This document shows, piece after piece, positions 44,701-52,234 of a stretch of DNA of 58,669 bases. This stretch comes from Pirellulales bacterium (GTDB lineage Bacteria; Planctomycetota; Planctomycetia; Pirellulales; DATAWG01). Under the pieces are notes generated by a model, which did not search any database, had not been told where the DNA came from, and saw only the letters and a program-made list of their open reading frames with translations. The position numbers and the translations under genes were made by a program. Where the stretch lies: contig DATAWG010000057.1 in NCBI GenBank assembly GCA_036267355.1, positions 1 through 58,669 of the forward strand, written 5' to 3'. Numbering within the stretch: position 1 is the stretch's first letter; every line of letters begins with the position of its first letter.

Positions 44701-46048
44701 CGATCCGCGAAACACCGCCGAGAAAAAGCCACCTTCCGACCAGCAGCCCGGCGACAAAGCCAACGACCAATCGAACGGCGCCAATTCGCCCAATGAAAAA
44801 GCGCCCACCGATCAATCATCGAACGGCACGAATTCAAAGTCGGGCGACAAGAACGACAAAAACGGCGCCGACAAGAATGGCGAGAAAAACTCGCGTGATT
44901 CCGAGCCCGGCCAAAACCGTTCCGCCAACGGCGAAAAGCCCAATCAAGGCAACGGCGAGCGCGCCGCCGATGGCTCGCAACCCACCGCCGACCGGCACGA
45001 AGCCAAGCCCGACCAGCAGGCGTCGAACACGAAGGCGGGCGATCCCGACAGCCACAAGGGCGAAAGCGGCGCCGGCACCGATAGCGCCAAGAACGACAAA
45101 GCCACGCCGCCAAGCCCGTCCGACGCCAGTCAACCGAAAGACCACAAAAACCAACAGCCCGATTCCTCCGGCAAGAAGGAAATCCAGAGCAAAGACTCCG
45201 GCAGCGCCTCGACCGTGAGCAAAAAAGAATCCGATTCCAAAGGAAGCCAGCAACAAGACGGCACCTACTCCGGCGGCGGCGGCAAGGGAGGCGGGCAGAA
45301 CGCGAGCCAAGCCGGCAGCGGCGGCCCAGGCAAACACAGCGCGGCCGATCAGGGCAACGGCGTCGCCGATGGCCACGGCCAAGGCGACACCTCCAGCAAG
45401 GCCGGCACCGACAAGCAATCCGATCATCGCACCGGCCAATCCGGCGAAAAAAAAGGCGCCGGCTCGCAAACCGCCGCCTCGGCCGATCATCCCAGCAGCC
45501 CGAACCCATCCCAATCGCAAGAAGCCGGCCAACCGAATTCGCAAAGCGCACAAGGCCAAAGCGGAAAGAACAGGGCCGATCCCAGCGGTAAGCAGAGCGG
45601 CGGTTGGACGCCCCACGGCGGTGGCGGCGGCGCGTACGACCCCACCACGCCTCCCCCACCCCCAGCGGCAAGCAACGCCGAAGCGGCAAACCCCGAGTTC
45701 GCCAAAAAACAGTTCGACATGGCATTGGACACCCTGAAAAAAGGCAAGCCCGACTTGCTCAAGGAACTTAACTGGACTCCCGAGCAAGCCCAGCAGCTAG
45801 CCGACCGGCTCGAGCGGATGCGCCGCAATGCGGAGCTTCCGGGCCCGAACGGCGACGACGCCCGTCGGCAAATGAGCGACATCCTGCATGGCCTCGGCGC
45901 CCGCAACGGCCGCTTAGATCGCCGCAGCGGCGGCAACGCGACCGACGCGCAGCGCGGCCTGCACGATTCGCACGACGCCGGCCCGCCGCCCGAATATTCC
46001 GAGCAAGTCGATGCCTTCCAGCAAGGCATTTTGCAGAGCGGAAAGTAG
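41729..46048 (+). CDS. Giant membrane protein with 750-residue Q/N/S/K-rich region (DUF4175-like)
   Basis: A 1439-residue protein. The ATG at 41729 has AGAGG upstream. Residues of about 40-130 hold membrane helices (SALMTLAAGALAFFLLAAVV, LLCLLMFLGGAGYYA), and one more lies near 175-190. Residues of about 200-545 look like beta-rich Ig-type repeats (DYQYPDYTGRSRFTLKG, RVTLSCESGHNR). Residues of about 547-1300 are almost only N, Q, S, G, D, K, P, A and T with no fold. The last 135 residues are folded helices (FDMALDTLKKGKPDLLKELN, then WTPEQAQQLADRLERMRR). The N-terminal part is like DUF4175 proteins of planctomycetes; function is unknown. It stands alone. Confidence 0.82.
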   Translation: MASSSTVSKPRGPKPPGGEWVEYDEFIDRQIRKTRGQVKGVEIASALMTLAAGALAFFLLAAVVDHWILPHGLGFWGRLLCLLMFLGGAGYYAADKLLPWLIYRINPIYAAQAIEKSRPTLKNSLINFLFLRSQSARMSTAVYQAVEEQAAAGLSRVTVESAVDRSRLIHIGYALLAVFMLFAGYLLFSPKSPWDTIERVVFPWADIAVPTRVEIIDAEPGTRTVYRGEMVEVSAEIKGLKSDEPVLVVYSTADHEAVDQPVTMYLPAERFRYSAKIPAPPTSAQQDAGVQQDIDYRIEAGDAVSPTYHLTAVTAPTIALESVDYQYPDYTGRSRFTLKGIGDIQALEGTRVVVHGRANQAIKSAQLELDGRDGRTKLPMRIASDGRSVIGSFTLALDPHDRTSPEFSHYRLRPEERAEPEPVQYRIEVIPDLPPDVKFILPEKDDVALPVNRRLTLRLRALDPDFAISRVTLSCESGHNRILEQNLLNEIRREPMQINYTIDPAKLHLNVGDVIDYWATAMDNRAPTPNATQTSPRRIRIVAPGARQGDSQGQGDGANQGNAADQADNANAADNPNAAKKPQGDNANQNNPAADKKPDANAQPDEASKAEPGDKANDNPNHPDNSAPDASHDRPQDNQSADKQKQQDGQKGGAKKGPSQQDSSNSDQLQPKNGNQDSNEQKDPDNKQNSNNSKSDNQQPQQQQGGGNSGKNGSQAGKSGGDKGGSNSNSDNNNNSKSDNAGGGHSPRNDKSSNPSNGDSKSGDQKDSGTQNSGQQNQASQNANQPQQRPDSPASDGSDDAQALKDAVQQMQKDAKNNSQQSQGQNSQDHPQNSAGQNPQPRTPSPQNQSSQNDNQQNQSGQNPSGTDQKHGNEQQSGGQRQSDSQKLPNSEPKPGDKTGPQNPQQKSGSDASNSTPGGKSPHGQQSSDGQKPGNQAGKNGASDKSPNDKPQGGTPQNGDGQNAQSSGGKPNADKSNAGKPNAGQDSTQQGDPRNTAEKKPPSDQQPGDKANDQSNGANSPNEKAPTDQSSNGTNSKSGDKNDKNGADKNGEKNSRDSEPGQNRSANGEKPNQGNGERAADGSQPTADRHEAKPDQQASNTKAGDPDSHKGESGAGTDSAKNDKATPPSPSDASQPKDHKNQQPDSSGKKEIQSKDSGSASTVSKKESDSKGSQQQDGTYSGGGGKGGGQNASQAGSGGPGKHSAADQGNGVADGHGQGDTSSKAGTDKQSDHRTGQSGEKKGAGSQTAASADHPSSPNPSQSQEAGQPNSQSAQGQSGKNRADPSGKQSGGWTPHGGGGGAYDPTTPPPPPAASNAEAANPEFAKKQFDMALDTLKKGKPDLLKELNWTPEQAQQLADRLERMRRNAELPGPNGDDARRQMSDILHGLGARNGRLDRRSGGNATDAQRGLHDSHDAGPPPEYSEQVDAFQQGILQSGK

Positions 46049-46090
46049 GGTAGTTAGCCGGCCGCGCAAGCAACGGATCCCGTCGTCAAG

Positions 46091-46567
46091 CTACCGGCTC
46101 CTATCCTCCTGTCCATAGAGCGTATATTCGAGAGCAGCTGCTAAATGGCGTTCATGGTCGACGTATTCGTCCCAACCCCGATCGGTCCAATATTTAGTTC
46201 TGCCTCCGAGCTCGATCACTTTGAGTCTTTTCGTGGCTCAGGCCTTAAACTGCTCGCGCGGCCGTTCGATCGGCACGCCCGGCGCCGAAACGACGGCGTG
46301 GACATGATTCGTCCGGCAATTTACAGCATGCAGGGTCCAGTGCCGGATGGCGCAATGCTCGGCGATGACTTTTTCGACCAAGCGGCGTTGGTCGTCGCCC
46401 AAAATCAGCGCTTGTTCGGTCATCCGCAGGGCGGCGGCAAACTGCCTCGGCTTGTCGGCCGACTGCAAGCCTTAGTCGCGTTCCCACCAACCGCGTGCGT
46501 CGCCGGGAAGCCAGGTGCCGTAGGTTGTCCAAGCGCTGAAGAAGGCGATGGCCATGCGGTGATCCAT
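46091..46567 (-). pseudogene. RAYT (REP-associated tyrosine transposase), two stop codons
   Basis: Read on the minus strand from ATG 46567 the frame encodes a Y1_Tnp/IS200-like protein: AFFSAWTTYGTWLPGDARGW, then a TAA at 46472-46474, GLQSADKPRQFAAALRMTEQ, then HWTLHAVNCRTNHVHAVVSA with the HUH motif (NHVH), FKA, a TGA at 46238-46240 where Trp is expected, and KYWTDRGWDEYVDHERHLAA before a final TAG at 46091. The frame is otherwise unbroken over about 158 codons, so only two point mutations disable it. RAYTs move or maintain REP palindromes; a REP-like pair (GCTAGCGCGGCGGGCTAAC) lies just upstream at 46590-46630. Confidence 0.85.
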
Positions 46568-46587
46568 TTGCTTGCGCGGCGTAAACG

Positions 46588-46633
46588 GTCCCTTGCTAGC
46601 GCGGCGGGCTAACAGCGGCGGCGGGCTAACGGC
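46588..46633. repeat. REP-like GCTAGCGCGGCGGGCTAAC pair beside the RAYT pseudogene
   Basis: CCTTGCTAGCGCGGCGGGCT is followed by AACAGCGGCGGCGGGCTAAC. The motif CTTGCTAGCGC-GCGGGCT also occurs at 16456 and 41528. It lies upstream of the RAYT start, where such transposases usually carry their REPs. Confidence 0.6.
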
Positions 46634-46652
46634 GGTTTCGCGCGGCAGCGCG

Positions 46653-48656
46653 TCAATACTCATTCGCGCTTTCGCGATCGACCAGCGACGCCGACGATTT
46701 GACGACTTGCCGCACGCGTTTCTCGCGCACTTCGCTGGCCAGCTTTTCGATCGCGGCCGAGAGGTCCATCGCGCCGAGATCGCCTTCGATGCGATCGCGG
46801 ACGGCCACCGCGCCGGCCGCGGCTTCCTTTGGCCCGATCACGAACATGTAGGGAATCAATTCCAACTGGGCGTCGCGAATTTTCGAGTTGATCTTTTCCG
46901 GCCGATAATCGCCGGTGGTGCGGAAGCCGGCCGCCAAAAGCTTCGCTTCCACTTCGCGGGCAAACGATTCGGCTTTTTCGCTGAGCGACAGCACGCGCAC
47001 CTGCTCCGGCGCGAGCCACAGCGGAAACGCCCCCGCGAAATGCTCGATCAACACGCCCACGAACCGCTCGAGCGATCCGAGCGGCGCGCGATGAATCATC
47101 ACCGGCCGGTGCGGATGATTGTCGGCCCCCGTGTATTCCAGATTGAATCGCTCGGGGCTTGGCAGGTTGTAGTCGAGTTGCACAGTGCCGAGTTGCCATT
47201 CGCGGCCCAAGCAATCGGCCACGACGAAGTCCACCTTCGGCCCGTAAAACGCCGCCTCGCCAATCTCAGGAGTGCAGCCCGGCAGGTTCATTTCGAGTGC
47301 CACCCGCTGGATCGCCGCCTCGGCCTTGTTCCAATTTTCCGCCGTGCCGACGTATTTGTCGCTCGCCGGATCGCGGAAGCCAAGCCGGGCCCGATAGTCG
47401 CTCAATCCGAGTGAGCGGAGCACCGTTTGCGTGAAGTCGATGCAACCGCGGAACTCCTCGGCCACTTGGTCCTCGGTGCAGAAAATATGGGCGTCGTCTT
47501 GCGTGAAGCCGCGCACGCGAGTCAGCCCGCCGAGCTCGCCCGATTGCTCATAGCGATACACCGTGCCGAATTCCGCCAGCCGCACCGGCAGTTCGCGATA
47601 GCTGCGCGGCTTCGATTTGTAGATCATGATGTGGTGCGGGCAGTTCATCGGCTTGAGCAAATACTGCTCGTCGTCCGACATCACGATCGGCTTGAACTGG
47701 CTGTCGGAATAGTAGGGATAATGGCCGGAGATTTTGTAGAGATCGACTCGGGCGATATTCGGCGTATAAACGGCCTGATAGCCGCGGCGGGTGAGTTCTT
47801 CGCGGATGAAGTTTTCCAATACCCCCCGGACCGTGGCCCCTTTCGGCAGCCACAGAATCAACCCCGACCCGACGAGCGGACTGGTGGCGAACAATTCGAG
47901 TTGCTTGCCGAGCACGCGGTGGTCGCGCCGCTTGGCTTCTTCGACATCATGCAGATATTTTTCCAGGTCTTGTTTGCTGAACCACGCGGTGCCGTAGAGC
48001 CGTTGCAACTGCTCGCGCGACTGGTCCCCCTTCCAATAGGCGCCGGCGATATTCAACAGCTTGAACGCCCCAATCGCGCCGGCCGAGGGAATATGCCGCC
48101 CGCGGCAGAGATCGATGAATTCGCCTTGCCGATAGAACGACAGCGATGATTCGTTGGCGAGCCCCTGTTGGACATGCTCTACCTTGAAATCCTGCCCCAG
48201 CTCCTTGCAGAGCTCGAGCGCTTTTTCGCGAGGTTCGTCGATTCGCTCGAAGGCTTCGTCGGCCTTGATGAGCCGGGCCATTTCCGCTTCAATGGCCGGA
48301 AAATCGGCCTCGGTCAGCGAGCGGGGGAGTTTCATGTCGTAATAAAACCCGTGATCGGTCGTCGGCCCGAACGCCAGTTGCACGCCGTCGAACAGCCGCA
48401 TCACCGCCCGGGCCATGATATGCGCGCAAGAGTGACGCATGATCCGCAGCGCCTCGGGATCTTTCTTAGTCAGCAGTCGCAGCGACACTTCGCCGTCGCT
48501 CGGCAACGGCGAGACGGAATCGACCGTTTTGCCGTCGACTTCGGCCGCGATCGTGGCTTTGGCCAATCCGGGCCCGATTTCATGGGCCACATCGATCGGC
48601 CGGACCCCGGCGCTGTATTCTCGAACGCTGCCGTCGGGGAGCTTTACTTTGAGCAT
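46653..48656 (-). CDS. thrS: Threonyl-tRNA synthetase
   Basis: A 667-residue class II synthetase of full length. N-terminal TGS domain ([16 protein letters not shown]), second domain with [15 protein letters not shown] for editing, catalytic core with [17 protein letters not shown]-like segments ([20 protein letters not shown]), [20 protein letters not shown] and [20 protein letters not shown], and an anticodon domain at the end. It charges tRNA-Thr. The ATG at 48656 starts at the TGS domain; the frame is open to 48785 but the extension is Cys-rich non-family sequence. Confidence 0.95.
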   Translation of the reverse strand: MLKVKLPDGSVREYSAGVRPIDVAHEIGPGLAKATIAAEVDGKTVDSVSPLPSDGEVSLRLLTKKDPEALRIMRHSCAHIMARAVMRLFDGVQLAFGPTTDHGFYYDMKLPRSLTEADFPAIEAEMARLIKADEAFERIDEPREKALELCKELGQDFKVEHVQQGLANESSLSFYRQGEFIDLCRGRHIPSAGAIGAFKLLNIAGAYWKGDQSREQLQRLYGTAWFSKQDLEKYLHDVEEAKRRDHRVLGKQLELFATSPLVGSGLILWLPKGATVRGVLENFIREELTRRGYQAVYTPNIARVDLYKISGHYPYYSDSQFKPIVMSDDEQYLLKPMNCPHHIMIYKSKPRSYRELPVRLAEFGTVYRYEQSGELGGLTRVRGFTQDDAHIFCTEDQVAEEFRGCIDFTQTVLRSLGLSDYRARLGFRDPASDKYVGTAENWNKAEAAIQRVALEMNLPGCTPEIGEAAFYGPKVDFVVADCLGREWQLGTVQLDYNLPSPERFNLEYTGADNHPHRPVMIHRAPLGSLERFVGVLIEHFAGAFPLWLAPEQVRVLSLSEKAESFAREVEAKLLAAGFRTTGDYRPEKINSKIRDAQLELIPYMFVIGPKEAAAGAVAVRDRIEGDLGAMDLSAAIEKLASEVREKRVRQVVKSSASLVDRESANEY

Positions 48657-48662
48657 GAGAAA

Positions 48663-48698
48663 AAATCCTGGGCAACACAGAAATCCTGGGCAACACCG
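48663..48698. repeat. 18-bp tandem pair upstream of thrS
   Basis: AAATCCTGGGCAACAC occurs twice, separated by two bases (AG), 6-42 bases before the thrS start. On the thrS strand the pair lies in the leader and could affect translation. Confidence 0.6.
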
Positions 48699-48840
48699 CG
48701 AAAATTCGCAGAAGGGGACAATCTGCAAATATACGGATAAGACCGCCGCCGACAAAGGGTGGTTCGCGTTGCCGGAATGATTCACGCCGGCAAAGCCCGA
48801 TCACGTGAAAACCCCAAAGACTGCGAAGGAAGAAACGAAA

Positions 48841-48981
48841 CTAGCCCGAAGCGTTAGCGACGGAGGCTGCTGACAGGCATCGTTTTTCTCTTTGCCGCCG
48901 CTTTGGCGGACACACGGAGTGGGGCTTGCGCAGGATGGAATGGGTCCCGGCGGTTCGTCCCTCGCTGACGCTTCGGGCTAG
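48841..48981. repeat. R1 inverted-repeat element, 141 bp
   Basis: CTAGCCCGAAGCGTTAGCGA (48841-48860) pairs with a 21-base arm CTCGCTGACGCTTCGGGCTA plus G at 48961-48981, with a 100-base middle. It has the same inner repeats as the MITE-like elements but lacks their GGATTATTCAT ends. Confidence 0.75.
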
Positions 48982-49041
48982 TGTGAACGCTGGCGACGCC
49001 CTGCCTTGTCGGGCTTCGGATGCATGGGTATCTTCGAGTCC

Positions 49042-51084
49042 ATGAACATCCTTGCCCAATTGCAGCGGTATTTTCGCGAGGCGCTCGCCGATTTAGCAGG
49101 CGCGCAACTCGATGCGGCGCGTCTCGACGAATTTGCGGATATGGTTCGGCCGAGCCAGGATCGGAAGTTCGGCGATTATCAGGCCAATTTTGCGATGCCG
49201 CTCGGCAAGCTGCTCGGCCGGCCGGCTCGCGAGGTGGCCACGCAGATCGTCGAGCGGCTGAATGCGGGCATTAACCCCTCATCCCTGGACCCTCTCCCGC
49301 AGGGGGCGCGGGGGGCGGAAATCGGCGATATGTGCTTGCCGCCGGAAATCGCCGGGCCGGGCTTCATCAATCTTCGCCTGCGCGACGACTGGATCGTGCG
49401 GCAGGTGATGGACGCCGCCGCCGATCCGCGGCTGGGCATCGCACCGGTTGCCAGCCCGCGGACCTATATCATCGACTATTCGGCCCCAAACGTCGCCAAG
49501 CCGATGCACGTCGGCCACATCCGCTCCACGGTGATCGGCGCCGCGCTGTACAACACGCTGAAATACTTGGGCCACACCGTCATCAGCGACAATCACATCG
49601 GCGACTGGGGCACGCAATTCGGGATGATCCTCTTCGGCTACAAGCATTTTCTGAATCGCGAAGCATACGAGCAGAACCGCGTCGCTGAATTGGGTCGCAA
49701 CTACCGGTTGGTGAATCGGCTGGTTAGCTACTTCGAAGGCAAAGAACGCTTGCCGGTGCTCGGGCTGCGAATTCAACAACAGGAAGCGGCCATCGCCCGA
49801 GATGAGCCGGCGGCGTCCGGCGATCAAAAGGCCGAAAAGATGCTCCGCCAAGCCCGCCGCTCGCTGGACGAAACGCGAAACGAACTCAGCGAATTGCAAG
49901 CCGCGCTGATGGCATTCGAGAGCGATAAGACACTTTCGGCCGCCGCAGCCGAATATCCGAACATCGGCAGCCGGGTGCTTGAAGAGACTGCCAAACTACA
50001 TGCTGGCGACATCGAGAACCGGCGGCTGTGGGAGCAATTTCTGCCGGCCTGCCGCCGCGAAATTGAAGATTTGTATCAGCGGCTTGACGTGCGGTTCGAC
50101 GAAACGCTTGGCGAAAGCCAGTACGAACATCTTCTCGCCGGCGCTGTGCAGCAATTGCTCGAGCGCAAGATTGCCCGCACTTCTGAAGGAGCGGCGGCGG
50201 TCTTTTTTGACGATACGCCCGATGCGTCGCCGTTTCTCGTGCAGAAGAAAGATGGCGCGTTTCTCTACGCCACGACCGATCTGGCGACGATCCAATACCG
50301 CATGAATCGCTGGCATCCGGATGCGATTCTCTACGTCGTCGATCATCGCCAAAGCTTGCACTTCGAGCAGCTTTTCAAGACGGTGCGAATATGGCTCGGG
50401 CTTGAACATGTCGAGTTGATGCACATCAGCTTCGGCACCGTCTTGGGCGACGACGGCAAACCGTTCAAAACGCGCTCGGGCGACACCGTCGGTCTGTCGG
50501 GTTTGCTCGATGAAGCGGTGAGCCGGGCATTGGCGATCGTGTCGCAGAACGACGATGCCAAACCCGGCGGACCGGAGCTTCCCGCGATACAACGCCGCGA
50601 GGTTGCCGAGGCGGTCGGCATCGGGGCGATTAAATATGCCGATCTGTCGCAGAATCGCACCAGCGATTACGTGTTCAGCTACGACAAGATGCTGGCGATG
50701 AACGGCAACACCGCCACCTACATGCAATATGCCTACGCCCGGGTGCGAAGCATTTTTGCCAAGGGGCAAGCCGACCTCGGGTCGATTTCGATTGCCGACA
50801 CGCCGATCACGATCGATCAGCCGGCCGAACGAGCGTTGGCCTTGGAACTGCTCCGCTTCGGCGAAACGCTCGCAGCCGTGGTGGCCGATTATCGGCCGAA
50901 CCATCTGACGAACTATCTATTCGCGCTGGCGAATCGCCTTTCGACCTTCTACGAGCGGTGCCACGTGTTGCGAGCGGAAACGCCCGAACTGAAACGCAGC
51001 CGCCTGGCGCTCTGCCACCTAACCGCCGGCACGCTGCAACTTGGATTGAAGCTGCTCGGGATCAAAGTCGTCGAAAAAATGTAG
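49042..51084 (+). CDS. argS: Arginyl-tRNA synthetase with repeat-derived insert
   Basis: A 680-residue class I synthetase. HVGH (156-159) is the HIGH motif; FKTRSG stands where KMSKS is in other enzymes. Residues of about 255-345 form an extra coiled-coil segment. Residues 76-95 (GINPSSLDPLPQGARGAEIG) are absent from usual ArgRS and come from a dispersed CCCCTC/GGGGGCG repeat. The family sequence resumes at DMCLPPEIAGPGFINLRLRD. The ATG at 49042 is chosen; an in-frame 49006 adds 12 residues. It charges tRNA-Arg. Confidence 0.93.
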   Translation: MNILAQLQRYFREALADLAGAQLDAARLDEFADMVRPSQDRKFGDYQANFAMPLGKLLGRPAREVATQIVERLNAGINPSSLDPLPQGARGAEIGDMCLPPEIAGPGFINLRLRDDWIVRQVMDAAADPRLGIAPVASPRTYIIDYSAPNVAKPMHVGHIRSTVIGAALYNTLKYLGHTVISDNHIGDWGTQFGMILFGYKHFLNREAYEQNRVAELGRNYRLVNRLVSYFEGKERLPVLGLRIQQQEAAIARDEPAASGDQKAEKMLRQARRSLDETRNELSELQAALMAFESDKTLSAAAAEYPNIGSRVLEETAKLHAGDIENRRLWEQFLPACRREIEDLYQRLDVRFDETLGESQYEHLLAGAVQQLLERKIARTSEGAAAVFFDDTPDASPFLVQKKDGAFLYATTDLATIQYRMNRWHPDAILYVVDHRQSLHFEQLFKTVRIWLGLEHVELMHISFGTVLGDDGKPFKTRSGDTVGLSGLLDEAVSRALAIVSQNDDAKPGGPELPAIQRREVAEAVGIGAIKYADLSQNRTSDYVFSYDKMLAMNGNTATYMQYAYARVRSIFAKGQADLGSISIADTPITIDQPAERALALELLRFGETLAAVVADYRPNHLTNYLFALANRLSTFYERCHVLRAETPELKRSRLALCHLTAGTLQLGLKLLGIKVVEKM

Positions 51085-51555
51085 CCGCTCGATGCCGGTC
51101 GCTGAAAAAAATCGTTGCAAGGGTCGCCGCAGCGCGCTAGACTCATTTGCGGTGCGGCCATTTCCTCATCGAGCGACTCCGCTTTACAGATGGCCGACTT
51201 GTGCTTTGCGATTATCGACGTGGGCGTTTGCGTGCGGTCTGGAAGGTAGCATTCCTCGGCAGCGGTCGCTGGATGCTGCATTGCACTGGCATGGCGCTCG
51301 CAGTTTGGCGCGTGTTAAATGGCTGACGGCATACGGAGTATGCCTGCTACGTAGCAGGCACACTCCGTGTGCCGATGGCGATGCTGATTACGCTCCCGCC
51401 GGACATCAGTAGTGATTTCAGGCATTATCAAAACCAAAATCGGCTGCTAGCCGCACATGCCCACGCGCAGCCGCGGGCATGGCACCCGGTTCCGAATATA
51501 CCGATTGGAGTGTCAAAACCCATTTGCCCGAACGACGGGCAATAGGAGGCCGACC
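51085..51555. other. 471-bp spacer with R2 and R3 copies
   Basis: R2 copy b occupies 51318-51382 and R3-type CACATGCCCACGCGCAGCCG then CGGGCATGGCACCC lies at 51455-51491. The rest shows nothing I recognise. Confidence 0.5.
51318..51382 (-). repeat. R2 repeat, copy b
   Basis: ATGGCTGACGGCATACGGAG, TATGCCTGCTACGTAGCAGG and CACACTCCGTGTGCCG match the R2 core. The outer GTCGAAACGCTCGAA part is missing, so it is a shortened copy. Confidence 0.7.
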
Positions 51556-52029
51556 ATGGTCACCGCGCAACGGACTCTCACGATCAATGCCGCGTTTCTC
51601 CAGGAGATCAAGGAGGATAACCGCGAATTGCGGCAACTTTTGGAAGAAACCGGGGGATTGTTGGCGCGGCCGCACGAGGCCGGAATCGAATTGCGGCGGG
51701 TCGCCAGGCTGCTCGGCAAGCTCCGCGATCAATTGGCGATGCACTTTTCGCTGGAAGAAGCCTATGGCTATTTCGATGACGGCATCGACGTTGCCCCGCG
51801 TTTGAGCCGCCGGGCCGAGGCGTTGCGGTCGCAACATCCGCGGCTATTTGTGGCCCTTTGCGATTTGGTCGAGGAGGCGGAGCAATTGGTCTACCACGAA
51901 CGGCCCCTCGGCGCCGGTGATCTGGCGAGCGGCTTCGCGCGATTTCATCGCCAATTCCAGCAGCACGAAGCGGAGGAAATTTCGCTGGTGGTGCAGATGT
52001 TCAACGAAGAAATCGGCGGCGGCGATTAA
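51556..52029 (+). CDS. Hemerythrin-like helical protein
   Basis: A 157-residue all-helical protein. It has an excellent ribosome site, AGGAGG, six bases before the ATG. QLAMHFSLEEAYGYFDD and FHRQFQQHEAEEISLVVQMF give the spaced His/Glu pattern of hemerythrin four-helix bundles, which bind a di-iron site for oxygen, NO or iron handling. Not all ligands can be assigned by eye. It stands alone, downstream of repeats and before the phosphatase gene on the other strand. Confidence 0.65.
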   Translation: MVTAQRTLTINAAFLQEIKEDNRELRQLLEETGGLLARPHEAGIELRRVARLLGKLRDQLAMHFSLEEAYGYFDDGIDVAPRLSRRAEALRSQHPRLFVALCDLVEEAEQLVYHERPLGAGDLASGFARFHRQFQQHEAEEISLVVQMFNEEIGGGD

Positions 52030-52050
52030 CACCAGTGGTTCGAGCAAGAA

Positions 52051-52120
52051 AACCACCGATCACACGGATGACACGGATTGAGGAAATTCAGTCTTTGCAT
52101 CATCCGTGTGATCCGTGGTT
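52051..52120. repeat. 70-bp inverted repeat CCGATCACACGGATGA
   Basis: AACCACCGATCACACGGATG plus A (52051-52071) pairs with 52100-52120 with one mismatch. It lies between two convergent genes and could act as a terminator. The same kind of sequence is widely dispersed in planctomycete genomes, from memory. Confidence 0.65.
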
Positions 52121-52234
52121 GTTCCTCTATTTCTTGGATTTGCCGTGTGCCCCTGGTTTTGCCGGCGGAGCCAGCGGCACACGATTGGTCGTGGCACTGC
52201 AACGCGCGAAACCGCAAGCGAAATGGCTGCCGGA

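Noticed and set aside
43437-45725. 762-residue open frame on the minus strand
   Set aside because: It is the mirror of the Q/N-rich gene; its Arg/Cys-rich composition follows from the opposite strand and no domain is visible.
46145-46612. 155-residue plus-strand frame
   Set aside because: Antisense of the RAYT pseudogene, which explains the sequence.
48656-48785. Longer N-terminus of thrS
   Set aside because: Cys/Pro-rich residues before the TGS domain do not fit the family, and the part contains the tandem 18-bp repeats.
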